From Ashinkailepas kermadecensis (taxonomy: Eukaryota > Arthropoda > Thecostraca > Neolepadidae), in NCBI GenBank assembly GCA_034440615.1, contig JAOTOM010005147.1:533501-597500 (forward strand): a DNA stretch of 64,000 nt. Direction: 5' to 3'. This document shows positions 21,000 to 31,977 of the stretch, piece after piece. The translations under genes were made by a program, and so were the position numbers. The stretch's first letter is position 1. The number at the start of each line of letters is the position of its first letter. The notes under the pieces were generated by a model. The model did not search any database. It saw nothing but the letters and a program-made list of their open reading frames with translations, and had not been told where the DNA came from.

Positions 21000-21960
21000 G
21001 TCTATGGTAGCACAATGGGTATGATCAGGGGTGTCGATTTTTAAAAACATTTGGGGGGGGCCGAAGTGCCAGCGCACTAGCCCCCCCGAAAAAAACTCAT
21101 CGGATTTAGCCCACTATATTTTCGGATCTCAGAAATTCTTATTTCTTATTCGACGATGTGTATGTTTATGTTTATTCAGCATCCTCACCAACAGGGAAAA
21201 TCGTCCAGTAGCTGGTGAAGTCACATAAATAAAAGAGCAGTGTGAATTAATGTGAATGTGAGCAGCAGTGAATTAATTTGGAATGAATGTGGTTTTGCCA
21301 TTGGTGGTGTGTACAAACATCAGTATGACCATGCAATTGTTGTTTAGTTGCTTAGCAGATTTTCTTTCAGACAATCTGGTTTAAAATGCATCCGCATCGC
21401 TAATATCAACATTTTATGATGTAAGCTGTACTTCTACAGTGGAGGGAATTCCAGCTATTTTGTTTGTTTTTGCACACAATTGTACATTTTTCAGCAAAAG
21501 GTGGAGGGTCAGTCCACTATCTAATCCAAATCTGTTTCTTTTCAGTACAAAATGTGCTAGTTAACATCAATGTTTCTACTTAGCATGGTGTTTTTCATTT
21601 TTTCCCCTTTAGCTTTCTTATCAGCATACAATAGCATAGGTTATTGAAGGGGGGGGTGGCCCAAATCAGCATTGGGGGGCCAAGATCAACATTGGTGGGG
21701 CCATGGCCCCCACAAAAGGATACAAATCGACACCCCTGGGTATGATGGGAGGAGTTTGTAATTGTTGGGTGTGTTATGCAACATCAAGTGAATGGTGCTA
21801 GATAGGATGAGATATATAGCTCCCTAGGAACTTGAGATAAGGGATTGATTGGGGTGAGTGTATGTACATTTCTAGTACCTTTTCTACATAGGCTTAACCC
21901 AGATGGGCCCCTGTGGCTCTTATTAAGCCTTAACACTTTATGACTGTATGACTTTATGAC
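21000..21960 (+). mobile_element. LINE 3' untranslated fragment, interrupted by a hAT-type element
   Basis: Sequence at 21747-21960 ends with gcttaacccagatgggcccc, then ggctcttattaagcc and two actttatgac-like words, matching the 3' end of the first LINE (19431-19490). It may be the real end of the second LINE or a third 3' fragment. The part before the inserted element (21000-21025) joins directly to 21747 if the insertion and its 8-bp duplication are removed. Confidence 0.65.
21026..21738. mobile_element. 713-bp hAT-type non-autonomous transposon
   Basis: Perfect 15-bp terminal inverted repeats, CAGGGGTGTCGATTT and AAATCGACACCCCTG, bounded by an exact 8-bp direct repeat, ggtatgat (21018-21025 and 21739-21746). 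An 8-bp duplication and ends starting CAG-GG are diagnostic of hAT. Subterminal G-runs and C-runs (tttggggggggcc; gggggggtggccc) are also inverted. The interior is AT-rich without a transposase frame, so it moved with enzyme supplied elsewhere. Confidence 0.9.
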
Positions 21961-23598
21961 CTGTGGGGTTCCTCCTGTTGCACTCATAGGACCCCTGCGT
22001 TAGTCATAACACTTGCTGGTCGGCACTGGTCAGCGGCGAACCCAAGGGGCCTGGGGAACTTGCTCCCCCCGTGCTTTTGAGAGGCCAGGGCTATTTATTT
22101 GGCCTCGACGTCACGGTTATCCGGAGGGAAGCTGTGTACATTTTTACAGCCTATGTTGATATTTTAGAATTGAGGGCAATTCCTGCAGGTGAGATTGAAG
22201 CTTGTGATGACTTGACATGACGGTGGAACAGAAGAACCTCCTGGAAGGCGTGATGGATTATTTGGGACCCATAAGGGGAAAGCCCACGAAGGCCCCTCTG
22301 AGATCCACATGGATTCCTTCATGGATGGAAGGGCTTTCTGAGGCCTGTTGGGAATCCTTGAGTGATGTGAGAACCCTTTGAGATCTGTGAGACATGTGAA
22401 GTGGGGCTGTCGGGTACCCATATCAGGTACCTGCCTATGTGTGTCAGTGTGCAACAATCAGACAGATGGGAAATGGTGGAAAATATTTATATTTTAATTC
22501 AATGTCCCAAAAGTTAGGTAGATCTTTCACGGACCCACCCAGATTTTATGACATTTATCGATGACTACAGTTTGTAGTACCTGTAACAAACCAACGTAAC
22601 CAATTAACCAACTATAGATCCTATGTACGTTTGGAAACACTCGTGGTGCACAGTAGGAACTAGGATGCAGTGGGAGTTGCTCATATGTCATTTGATGCAT
22701 TTTGCATAGCACAATTTGTACATTTTTACATCTGATGCCCAACCGAAACTGAATTTGTACACCCTGACCTAGGTAGGTAGATTGGCTGCATTGGCCAAGT
22801 ATAATGTCATTGATGCCTTACATTTTGAGATTTGCACCACCCAAAACCAAAAACATTCGACGCGCGAAGCGCGCCTAAAGCGTTCTCTCTTACATGACAT
22901 TTGTTTTGGTCGGACCCCTTAAGAAAATCCTGGCTGCGCACTGCTTGCGCCAATGCCGGTTAGCAAGGGGCTTCGTCACTCCGTATTTTCCTTTTCTTAT
23001 CATTGATGCGTAGACCAATGAATGCCTTTTCAAGTGCAGTGTTTGTGATGCCTTTGCATTTGGCATGAAGCAAGAATACGACACCTCTGCCATTTTCATT
23101 ATCTAAGTGTACCAACAAATGCCGATTCACTGCACCCGCCAGTTGTCGTCCACGGCGGTTGTTCAAACATGACGTCATGACCAATCAAAGGACGACCTAG
23201 GTAGCCGATGAATATCAGTAAATATAGCAAATGACAGCATGTGCTCACCAGCGACCGGCCATTTCTGTGACCAAATAGGCTGAGTGATTCGCCAAGTCAG
23301 ACTCCTGCATCGAGGTAATTCGAGAACATTTTCAGCTCACGAAGCACGCCGAAAATAGGCCCTGGCTCGAACGACGGTGGGTGATAGCTCCATTAGACCT
23401 CCGGGTTGGGCTATTATTGATTCCCAATTAGCAGGGTATATATTGTGCTCACCATGTCACCATGCAACCAACTTCCACGAAGTCATGCAATACTTGAAGG
23501 TTGCATGCACGAAATGCTTCTATTGAGGTCTGAGGTATGAGGTCTGATAACCACAAATTGTGACGAATACTTCAGCTGGGTGGTGAATCACATGATGC
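21961..23598. other. Unique DNA with a transposon-end fragment
   Basis: No gene is recognised; minus frames at 22164-22457 and 22527-22742 have no domain. 22825-22943 resembles 32805-32928: both have caccac(c/g)(c)caaaacc, then attcg, a stretch ending tctct, and gtcgg(g/a)cc before aaa(g/a)tc and tggctgcgc. They look like two diverged copies of the end of one dispersed transposon. Confidence 0.4.
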
Positions 23599-23807
23599 CA
23601 AGAGCGTAGCCAGGATCCGTGCAGGGGTGGGGAGGTGGTCTGGTGGTGCCCTGGGACTTTAGGAACCCTAGTGCATTACCTAGGAAATGATTCGTCCTTC
23701 CTTGGATCTAAGCAATTATTTTGGGTGAGGGCGGAGGGGTCCTGCAGGGATACCTCAGACCTTCAAGGAGGGAACTGCCCCTTCGCTCCCACTTGGCTAC
23801 GCCCTTG
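23599..23807. mobile_element. Short inverted-repeat element (about 209 bp), MITE-like
   Basis: The ends are caagagcgtagccagg and the reverse complement of caagggcgtagccaag, so about 14 of 16 bases match. I could not find a convincing target-site duplication. The outer motif gcgtagcca recurs at other transposon scraps in animal genomes, but the superfamily is not determined. Confidence 0.5.
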
Positions 23808-23952
23808 CATAAGCAACATAACATCAATTATACTAACCGTAAAGGAGCAGGGGAAAACACATGTTGACGTTACCTTTCTCAGCTTGAGGGCATGGCTGGA
23901 ATGCCCTCCCTCCACCACCCCGGATCCGCCAGTACCGCTGCAATGAGCACAC

Positions 23953-24067
23953 ATCAGTACGGTTAGAACGGAAAGGCACAACGAGGACGGTAGGGTACAG
24001 TGAGGACGGGCGGATACAGTGAAGGCGTGAGTGCTTAGTGAGGAGGATACGATAATGAGGACAATAT
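23953..24067. repeat. Degenerate fringe of the 19-bp array
   Basis: Diverged copies of the neighbouring unit (for example ggacggtagggtacagtgagg) with irregular spacing precede the clean array. Confidence 0.6.
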
Positions 24068-24630
24068 GGTACAGTGAGGACGGGCGGGTACAGTGAGAAC
24101 GGGCAGGTACAGTGAGGACGGGCGGGTACAGTGAGGACGGGCAGGTACAGTGAGGACGGGCAGGTACAGTGAGGGCGGGCGTGTACAGTGAGGACGGGCA
24201 GGTACAGTGAGGACGGGCGGGTACAGTGAGGACGGGCAGGTACAGTGAGGACGGGCGGGTACAGTGAGGACGGGCAGGTACAGTGAGGACGGGCGGGTAC
24301 AGTGAGGACGGGCAGGTACAGTGAGGACGGGCAGGTACAGTGAGGACGGGCAGGTACAGTGAGGACGGGCAGGTACAGTGAGGACGGGCAGGTACAGTGA
24401 GGACGGGCAGGTACAGTGAGGACGGGCAGGTACAGTAAGGACGGGCAGGTACAGTAAGGACGGGCGGGTACAGTGAGGTCGGTCAAGTACAGTGAGGACG
24501 GGCGGGTACAGTAAGGACGGGCAGGTACAGTGAGGACGGGCAGGTACAGTGAGGTCAGGCGGGTACAGTGAGGACGGGCAGGTACAGTGAGGTCGGGCTG
24601 GTACAGTGAGGACGGGCAGGTATTGTCAGG
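24068..24630. repeat. 19-bp minisatellite, about 29 copies
   Basis: The unit is ggtacagtgaggacgggca, with frequent cgg and a few gtcggtc variants. The array opens a 290-codon minus frame (23833-24705, PARPHCTCPSSLYLPVLTV-like), which is a composition artefact since the 19-bp period rotates through all frames. Confidence 0.95.
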
Positions 24631-25074
24631 GAGCAATGCCGTGTCGCCAGTCGCCGCACAGATCAGCTGGCGTATGCGCGGTACAATGGACAGCTCATTA
24701 CCCACATGCCCCGCCTATCGCCTTCCCATTAGTGAATACTTAGCCAGATAATGAGATATGGCGGAATGCATTGTCCGCTATCTGGCGCGCTGCCGTGGGC
24801 CGCGGCCGGCATGCGGCGCTTCCGGCGCAGAGGCGCGCCGCCGCTCGCCGCAAACAAAATGGCTCGAACGCGGCCGCTATTTGTGAGCACGCGCGCCTCG
24901 GGTCGAGGCGAGCCGCGCGCGCGAGAAATTGTGGCCGCCAAATGGCGCACTGCCGACAAGGTCGCCGGAGGCGTACGGCCGGCGGTCGATCGTCGGTCAC
25001 CGGTGAAGTAGCGGCTGGGAGCGCCACCGGCGGCTGGCTATGCTGCGTGAGAGGCGATGTCGTCACAGGCACCG
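24631..25074. other. GC/CpG-rich island between two minisatellites
   Basis: Very CpG-dense; includes gcaaacaaaatggc near 24850 and gccgccaaatggcgc near 24931. Open frames occur on both strands at once without a domain. Candidate CpG island or regulatory element. Confidence 0.4.
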
Positions 25075-25650
25075 TCAGAGGTACCGTCGGCGGAACCGTA
25101 GACGGCACAAGGCGGCATCGTCGGCGTCGTCGGCGGTGCCATGGGCAGCGCCGTCGGCGGCTTCGTCAGCAGCACCACAAGCAGCACCGTGGGCAGCGCC
25201 GTCAGCAGCACCATAGACAGCGCCGTCAGCAGCACCATGGGCAGCGCCGTCAGCGGCACCATGGGCAGCGCCCTCAGCGGCACCATGGGCAGCACCGTCA
25301 GCGGCATCATGGGCAGCACCGTCGGCAGCACCATGGACAACGCCGTCAGCAGCACCATGGGCAGCACCGTCGGCAGCACCATAGACAGCGCCGTCAGCGG
25401 CACCATGGGCAGCGCCGTCAGCAGCACCATGGGCAGCGCCGTCAGCGGCACCATGGGCAGCGCCGTCAGCAGCACCATAGACAGCGCCGTCAGCAGCACC
25501 ATAGACAGCGCCGTCAGCGGCACCATGGGCAGCGCCGTCAGCGGCACCATCGGCAGCGCCGTCAGCAGCACCATGAGCAGCGCCGTCAGCAGCACCATAG
25601 ACAGCGCCGTCAGCGGCACCATGGGCAGCACCATCAGCGGCACTGGCGCC
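25075..25650. repeat. 24-bp minisatellite, about 23 copies
   Basis: The unit is agcagcaccatgggcagcgc followed by cgtc, with atag/atgg and ggc/agc variants. The 24-bp period keeps frames fixed, so plus and minus frames of 179-312 codons are open at once (for example SSTMGSAVSGTMG plus, DGAAHGAADGAVYGA minus). No single frame is favoured, so I read it as non-coding. Confidence 0.9.
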
Positions 25651-26058
25651 GTGGGCCGACACGGTCAGAGCACCGCGTGACCGCAGCTGTCGATGGTATC
25701 TGCGGCTGATGTTTTCACGAGCGCAGCCGTTGTGCCGGCGGAGCGGCCGGTCGTTCACAGACACCTGCGCCGACCGCAGTGGGCCGTAAACGCCGCCAGA
25801 AAAATGGCGCGCAATTATCGGTTACGACTTGTCGCCGCCTTCATTCGTCGGTGAGCGTCGTAAAGCGAGCCGGCCACTCACTCTGGTGAGAACAACGCCG
25901 CCGGCCGCACCGCACGTCGTCTGAGTTCCAACAACATGAACACTGCTCGTGGAAACTGCACCGTGTCGGCCACGTCTGAGGCCTGACCTCCACCTGTGGT
26001 CGAGTCGCAATACTTCAGGAAGACAGGGCTTGTTGCAGAGCCCGCGGCTGCGCCTGCG
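25651..26058. other. GC-rich island between two minisatellites
   Basis: CpG-dense with aaaaatggcgcgcaattatcgg at 25799-25820 region, similar in style to the preceding island. No gene recognised. Confidence 0.4.
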
Positions 26059-26722
26059 CCTGCTCTCGCCACCTCGCGTGGTAAGGCAGGGAGCGCCTGC
26101 TCTCGCCACCTCGCGTGGTAAGGCAGGGAGCGCCTGCTCTCGCCACCTCGCGTGGTAAGGCTGGTAGCGCCTGCTCTCGCCACCTCGCGTGGTAAGGCAG
26201 GGAGCGCCTGCTCTCGCCACCTCGCGTGGTAAGGCTGGTAGCGCCTGCTCTCGCCACCTCGCGTGGTAAGGCTGGTAGCGCCTGCTCTCGCCACCTCGCG
26301 TGGTAAGGCAGGGAACGCTTGCTCTCGCCACCTCGCGTGGTAAGGCAGGGAGCGCCTGCTCTCGCCACCTCGCGTGGTAAGGCAGGGAACGCCTGCTCTC
26401 GCCACCTCGCGTGGTAAGGCAGGGAACGCCTGCTCTCGCCACCTCGCGTGGTAAGGCAGGGAACGCCTGCTCTCGCCACCTCGCGTGGTAAGGCAGGGAA
26501 CGCCTGCTCTCGCCACCTCGCGTGGTAAGGCAGGGAGCGCCTGCTCTCGCCACCTCGCGTGGTAAGGCAGGGAGCGCCTGCTCTCGCCACCTCGCGTGGT
26601 AAGGCTGGTAGCGCCTGCTCTCGCCACCTCGCGTGGTAAGGCAGGGAACGCCTGCTCTCGCCACCTCGCGTGGTAAGGCTGGTAGCGCCTGCTCTCGCCA
26701 CCTCGCGTGTAAAGCAGGTAGC
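26059..26722. repeat. 37-bp minisatellite, about 18 copies
   Basis: Unit cctgctctcgccacctcgcg plus tggtaaggcagggagcg (first copies at 26059 and 26096). The main variation is gcagggagcg, gcagggaacg or gctggtagcg. Variant types are interspersed, suggesting gene-conversion-like shuffling. All three minus frames are open. Confidence 0.95.
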
Positions 26723-26754
26723 GCGGAACGTGATCATGGACATCACTTCACTTG

Positions 26755-27410
26755 GAAGGTGCACTCTGTAATCAAGGTGTACTCTGAAATGAAGGTGTAC
26801 TCTGTAATGAAGGTGTACTCTGTAATGAAGGTGTACTCGGGACTGAAGGTGTACTCTGGCATGAAGGTGTACTCTGGCATGAAGGTGTACTCTGGACTGA
26901 AGGTGTACTCAGGACTAGAGGTTTACTCAGGACTGAAGGTGTACTCGGGAATGAAGGTGTACTTGGGACTGAAGGTATACTCGGGACTGAAGGTGTACTC
27001 AGGACTGAAGGTGCACCCATGACTGAAGGTGTACTCGGGCATGAAGGTGTACTCAGGACTGAAGGTGTAATCGGGCATGAAGGTGTATTCAGGACTGAAG
27101 GTGTACTCGGGACTGAAGGTGTACTCTGGCATGAAGGTGCACTTGGGACTGAAGGTGTACTCAGGACTGAAGATGTACACGGGAATGAAGGTGTACTCGG
27201 GACTGAAGGTGTACTCCGGACTGAAGGTGTACTCAGGACTGAAGGTGTACACGGGAATGCAGGTGTACTCGGGACTGAGGGTGTACTCTGGCATGAAGGT
27301 GCACTTGGGACTAAAGGTGTACTCAGGCCTGAAGGTGTACTCGGGACTGAAGGTGTTCTCTGGCATGGAGGTGTACTCGGGACTGAAGGCGTGCTCGGGA
27401 ATGAAGATAT
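26755..27410. repeat. 18-bp minisatellite, about 36 copies
   Basis: Unit gaaggtgtactcgggact, with ggc/gga, tc/ac and actc/tctc variants. The 18-bp period holds frames open in both directions (KVYSGL and EGVLGT plus; PEYTFS minus). It follows the 37-bp array after only about 30 bp. Confidence 0.95.
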
Positions 27411-27732
27411 CGACTGAATGCGTCGACATCGAATGGGGGCGACATGTCATACTTTGACAAGTAAGCAACCTTCATTAGCCTGACTAGAAGCTGATGATTA
27501 CATTTTCCGAGTGTCTCTATTATATGTCCTGTTTGCAATATTTTCCGTTTATTAAATTGCGGCAAGTGGTGGTGCATTATGGTTTGGACCAGGGTACTAC
27601 TATCTATTCCCAGGCTTTTCCCTACTTTAGCAGAAATATATGTATCTTTCATCGCAATAACTCGGACAATCAAGTCCAGTTAGCAAATTGGACACTATCA
27701 CTACGCTATCGATTTTCAAGCTCGTTATTGAC
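27411..27732. other. Unique spacer between two arrays, nothing recognised
   Basis: About 320 bp of ordinary AT-rich sequence. An 87-codon plus frame at 27494-27757 has no domain. Confidence 0.5.
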
Positions 27733-28865
27733 TGGTCTGACGGTGATGCGGGTCTGATGGTGGTGCATGTCTGATGGTGGTGTGGGTGTGACTGTGGTGC
27801 CGGTCTCACGGTCTTTCAGGTCTGGCGGTGATGTGGCTCTAGCGGTGGTGCGGGTCTGACGGTGGTGTGGCTCTGATTGTGGTGCGGGTCTGACGGTGGT
27901 GTGGCTCTGGCGGTGGTGCGGGTCTGACGGTGGTGCGAGTCTGACGGTGGTGTGGCTCCAGCGGTAGTGCGGGTCTGACGGTGGTGCGGGTCTGACGGTG
28001 GTGTGGCTCCAGAGGTGGTGCGGATCTGATGGTGGTGTGGCTCCAGCGGTGGTGCGGGTCTGACGGTGGTGTGGCTCCAGCGGTGGTGCGGGTCTGACGG
28101 TGGTGTGGCTCCAGAGGTGGTGCGGATCTGATGGTGGTGTGGCTCCAGCGGTGGTACGAGTCTGACGGTGGTGTGGCTCCAGCGGTGGTGCGGGTCTGAC
28201 GGTGGTGTGGCTCCAGAGGTGGTGCGGGTCTGATGGTGGTGTGGCTCCAGCGGTGGTGCGGGTCTGACGGTGGTGTGGCTCCAGCGGTGGTGCGGGTCTG
28301 ACGGTGGTGTGGCTCCAGAGGTGGTGCGGGTCTGACGGTGGTGTGGCTCCAGAGGTGGTGCGGATCTGATGGTGGTGTGGCTCCAGCGGTGGTACGAGTC
28401 TGACGGTGGTGTGGCTCCAGCGGTGGTGCGGGTCTGACGGTGGTGTGGCTCCAGAGGTGGTGCGGGTCTGATGGTGGTGTGGCTCCGGCGGTGGTGCGGG
28501 TCTGACGGTGGTGTGGCTCCAGCGGTGGTGCGGGTCTGACGGTGGTGTGGCTCCAGAGGTGGTGCAGGTCTGATGGTGGTGTGGGTATGATTGTGGTGCG
28601 GATCTGACGGTGGTGTGGCTCGGATTGTGGTGCGGTTCTGACGGTGGTGTGGCTCTGGCGGTGGAGTGGATCTGACGGTGGTGCGGGTCTGACGATGGTG
28701 CGGGTCTGACGGTGGTGTGGCTCCAGCGGTGGTGCGGGTCTGACGGTGGTGTGGTTCCAGAGGTGGTGCGGGTCTGACGGTGGTGCGGGTCTGACAGTGG
28801 TGCCGGTATGACGTTGGTGCGGATCTGTTGATGGTATGTGTCTGACATTGGCGCGAGTCTGACGG
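27733..28865. repeat. 17/34-bp minisatellite with a 238-bp higher-order period
   Basis: Two 17-bp units alternate: ggtggtgtggctccagc and ggtggtgcgggtctgac, giving a 34-bp dimer repeated over 1.1 kb. A marker variant, gcggatctgatgg, appears at 28122 and 28360, 238 bp (seven dimers) apart, with matching neighbours, which shows segmental duplication in the array. A 403-codon minus frame (27706-28917) is an artefact. Confidence 0.95.
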
Positions 28866-28930
28866 TGGCGCAAGACATGCAACAATGATTATTCCTGATA
28901 AATCCAGCAGAGATCACCCAGCAATGTACC

Positions 28931-28969
<39 letters not shown>

Positions 28970-28972
28970 TAA
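28931..28972. repeat. (GA)n microsatellite
   Basis: About 20 ga dinucleotides with one aa interruption. Confidence 0.95.
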
Positions 28973-30470
28973 GTATGAACCTGCTAGACAGATGCCAGCT
29001 GCAGCTCGACGTGCCAGCCACCGAAGTTGTTGAGCTAGACCATCAGCTTCCACACATAATCGCATCAATATCCAGAACGCATCAGCGGCCAGGAAGAAGC
29101 GCAAAAGCAAAACAAAATGGCAAAAACAGCCGCCCATTCTTGCGGAAAGCCGGCCGGAGGATGAATAATTCAGCTGTAGTGTTGGAACGGCCGTAAAAAC
29201 TCCGTACCTGGCCGGTGCAGCAAGGTAATAATGTTGGTGGCCAGTTTGCATTAGAAAGTGCAACCGTACTTCTCCCGGCCGATAAACGTGTCAACATTCG
29301 CCTTCTACGGATTGCAGTTTCTCTGCTTACTGCTGTGCAAGACATGAAGACCGTTTTCGCGTGCTTGACAAATTAATGGTAACTATGCGGCATAATTAGT
29401 GTCGTGTAAAGTGCAGTAACATACAACACCTTTAATCGCAACCATTATCATGACATATTTCAGCTTCCAAAAATCGGGAAGAACCCTGAGCTGACAGAAA
29501 GTGAACATGTAATTGCAATAAAAATGTCCGTGCATTTATTTTTAAAAAACAAAATGTGCAAACAATGGCTATCAAGTATGTCTCTATCAGAGTTGAAGCA
29601 ATTATCAATACAAATGAATGAGTGATGACTTGAATTTAGCTCAGTGCATACCACTGCCGCGCGGCGTGAAGCCGGCCAGCCGCGGCCACGTCATGGCGTC
29701 GTGGCGTCGCTTTAGAACATACTATTTCTGACTTTTTGTGCCAGACGGAAAAGTAGAATGGCAAAAACGTTAAGCGTAGTAAACTTGACAAGTTTCCCCT
29801 GCGTAATTCAGTGGGCAGACACACGTGGTCCAGATGGTGCAAATGTGCGTTTGGTACCCAGAAAGTACCAGTGGCGTATACCAGAAAGCCTGTGGCGAGA
29901 ACCCGCGAGCAGGAGGAAAAGCTACTGACGGCAAGTTCTTCATAGCTAGCGAAATCCATTTTTCAGTGCGATTGACGTTGGCGAGCTTTAACACTCGGGA
30001 TTATGTACATCATATTTCCTTAGGATATACTTTACTCCTAAAGTATTAGCATTATGTGGACACTGAAGGTGGAATTATGGAGCGGATGTTGGCAAGGAAT
30101 TGTCCAGGCGTAGGGACTCATGATGTAAACCAACAGCGAAAAGAAGCTCTTTCTCGTCCCCCCAAAGAAGTTACCCAAAGATAGGAAGCTCTACCTATAT
30201 GCGTCCACCACCTACGTGGAGTTCGGGCCGTTTCTCTGCAGTGATGATGGCGAGGAGACTGCCCCATTGTTGATGTTCTGCCATCATGCAGCTCACACTG
30301 CGCACTCAAGCGTTTCTACGTAATGCCAGTAACGCCGTTACGGCCTGATGAATTTTCACAGCAGTGCACCGTCTGAATGTTCCGAGAACTCACCATCGCC
30401 CCGAAACTTTTCGACCTGATCCTTCCTATCGTCAAAGTCCAGGCGCGATTTATATTTGTCGTGGGATGTG
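28973..30470. other. Unique DNA, no gene recognised
   Basis: 29640-29710 is CpG-rich. Overlapping frames at 29636-29994 (minus) and 29825-30049 (plus) show no domain. 30120-30440 has mixed composition leading into the next array. Confidence 0.4.
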
Positions 30471-30471
30471 C

Positions 30472-30688
30472 GCCGATGTGCGAGGTAGACGACACCAGCC
30501 CATAGTGTGAGGTAAACGACACCAGCCGATAGTGTGAGGTAGACGACACCAGCCGATAGTGTGAGGTAGACGACACCAGCCGATAGTGTGAGGTAGACGA
30601 CACCAGCCGATAGTGTGAGGTAGACGACACCAGCCGATAGTGTGAGGTAGACGACACCAGCCGATAGTGTCAGGTAGACGCACCAGTC
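30472..30688. repeat. 27-bp minisatellite, about 8 copies
   Basis: Unit gtgtgaggtagacgacacca plus gccgata, nearly identical after the first two copies. It abuts the 44-bp array directly. Confidence 0.95.
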
Positions 30689-31977
30689 GGTCACCTCTGA
30701 CACGCCCGGCCGGTGACGACTGGCAGGCGTGTGGTCACCTCTGACACGCCCGGCCGGTGACCACTGGCAGGCGTGTGGTCACCTCCGACACGCCCGGCCG
30801 GTGACCACTGGCAGGCGTGTGGTCACCTCTGACACGCCCGGCCGGTGACGACTGGCAGGCGTGTGGTCACCTCTGACACGCCCGGCCGGTGACCACTGGC
30901 AGGCGTGTGGTCACCTCCGACACGCCCGGCCGGTGACGACTGGCAGGCGTGTGGTCACCTCTGACACGCCCGGCCGGTGACGACTGGCAGGCGTGTGGTC
31001 ACCTCTGACACGCCCGGCCGGTGACGACTGGCAGGCGTGTGGTCACCTCTGACACGCCCGGCCGGTGACGACTGGCGGGCGTGTGGTCACCTCCGACACG
31101 CCCGGCCGGTGACGACTGGCGGGCGTGTGGTCACCTCCGACACGCCCGGCCGGTGACGACTGGCAGGCGTGTGGTCACCCTCTGACACGCCCGGCCGGTG
31201 ACCACTGGCAGGCGTGTGGTCACCTCTGACACGCCCGGCCGGTGACCACTGGCAGGCGTGTGGTCACCTCTGACACGCCCGGCCGGTGACGACTGGCAGG
31301 CGTGTGGTCACCTCTGACACGCCCGGCCGGTGACGACTGGCAGGCGTGTGGTCACCTCTGACACGCCCGGCCGGTGACCACTGGCAGGCGTGTGGTCACC
31401 TCCGACACGCCCGGCCGGTGACGACTGGCAGGCGTGTGGTCACCTCTGACACGCCCGGCCGGTGACGACTGGCAGGCGTGTGGTCACCTCCGACACGCCC
31501 GGCCGGTGACCACTGGCAGGCGTGTGGTCACCTCCGACACGCCCGGCCGGTGACCACTGGCAGGCGTGTGGTCACCTCTGACACGCCCGGCCGGTGACCA
31601 CTGGCAGGCGTGTGGTCACCTCTGACACGCCCGGCCGGTGACGACTGGCAGGCGTGTGGTCACCTCCGACACGCCCGGCCGGTGACGACTGGCAGGCGTG
31701 TGGTCACCTCCGACACGCCCGGCCGGTGACGACTGGCAGGCGTGTGGTCACCTCTGACACGCCCGGCCGGTGACCACTGGCAGGCGTGTGGTCACCTCTG
31801 ACACGCCCGGCCGGTGACCACTGGCAGGCGTGTGGTCACCTCTGACACGCCCGGCCGGTGACGACTGGCAGGCGTGTGGTCACCTCTGACACGCCCGGCC
31901 GGTGACGACTGGCAGGCGTGTGGTCACCTCTGACACGCCCGGCCGGTGACGACTGGCAGGCGTGTGGTCACCTCTGC
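30689..31977. repeat. 44-bp minisatellite, about 29 copies, with palindromic units
   Basis: Unit ggtcacctctgacacgcccg plus gccggtgacgactggcaggcgtgt. Starts at 30689, 30733 and 30777 set the 44-bp period. Variation is mostly ctct/ctcc and gacg/gacc, in mixed order, with one single-base insertion near 31176. Each unit has two nested inverted pairs: ggtcacc with ggtgacc, and ggcgtgt with acacgcc. Confidence 0.95.

Noticed and set aside
23833..24705. 290-codon minus frame as a gene
   Set aside because: It is the 19-bp array read through its three frames; no sequence outside the array supports it.
25075..25764. Ala/Gly/Asp/His-rich frame as an antifreeze- or silk-like gene
   Set aside because: The 24-bp period leaves plus and minus frames open together, and no start context, signal peptide or flanking exon is visible.
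27706..28917. 403-codon His/Pro/Thr-rich minus frame as a gene
   Set aside because: It coincides with the 34-bp array, and a second minus frame is equally open.
30689..31977. CRISPR array
   Set aside because: Units are contiguous 44-bp copies with no unique spacers, in a eukaryotic setting.
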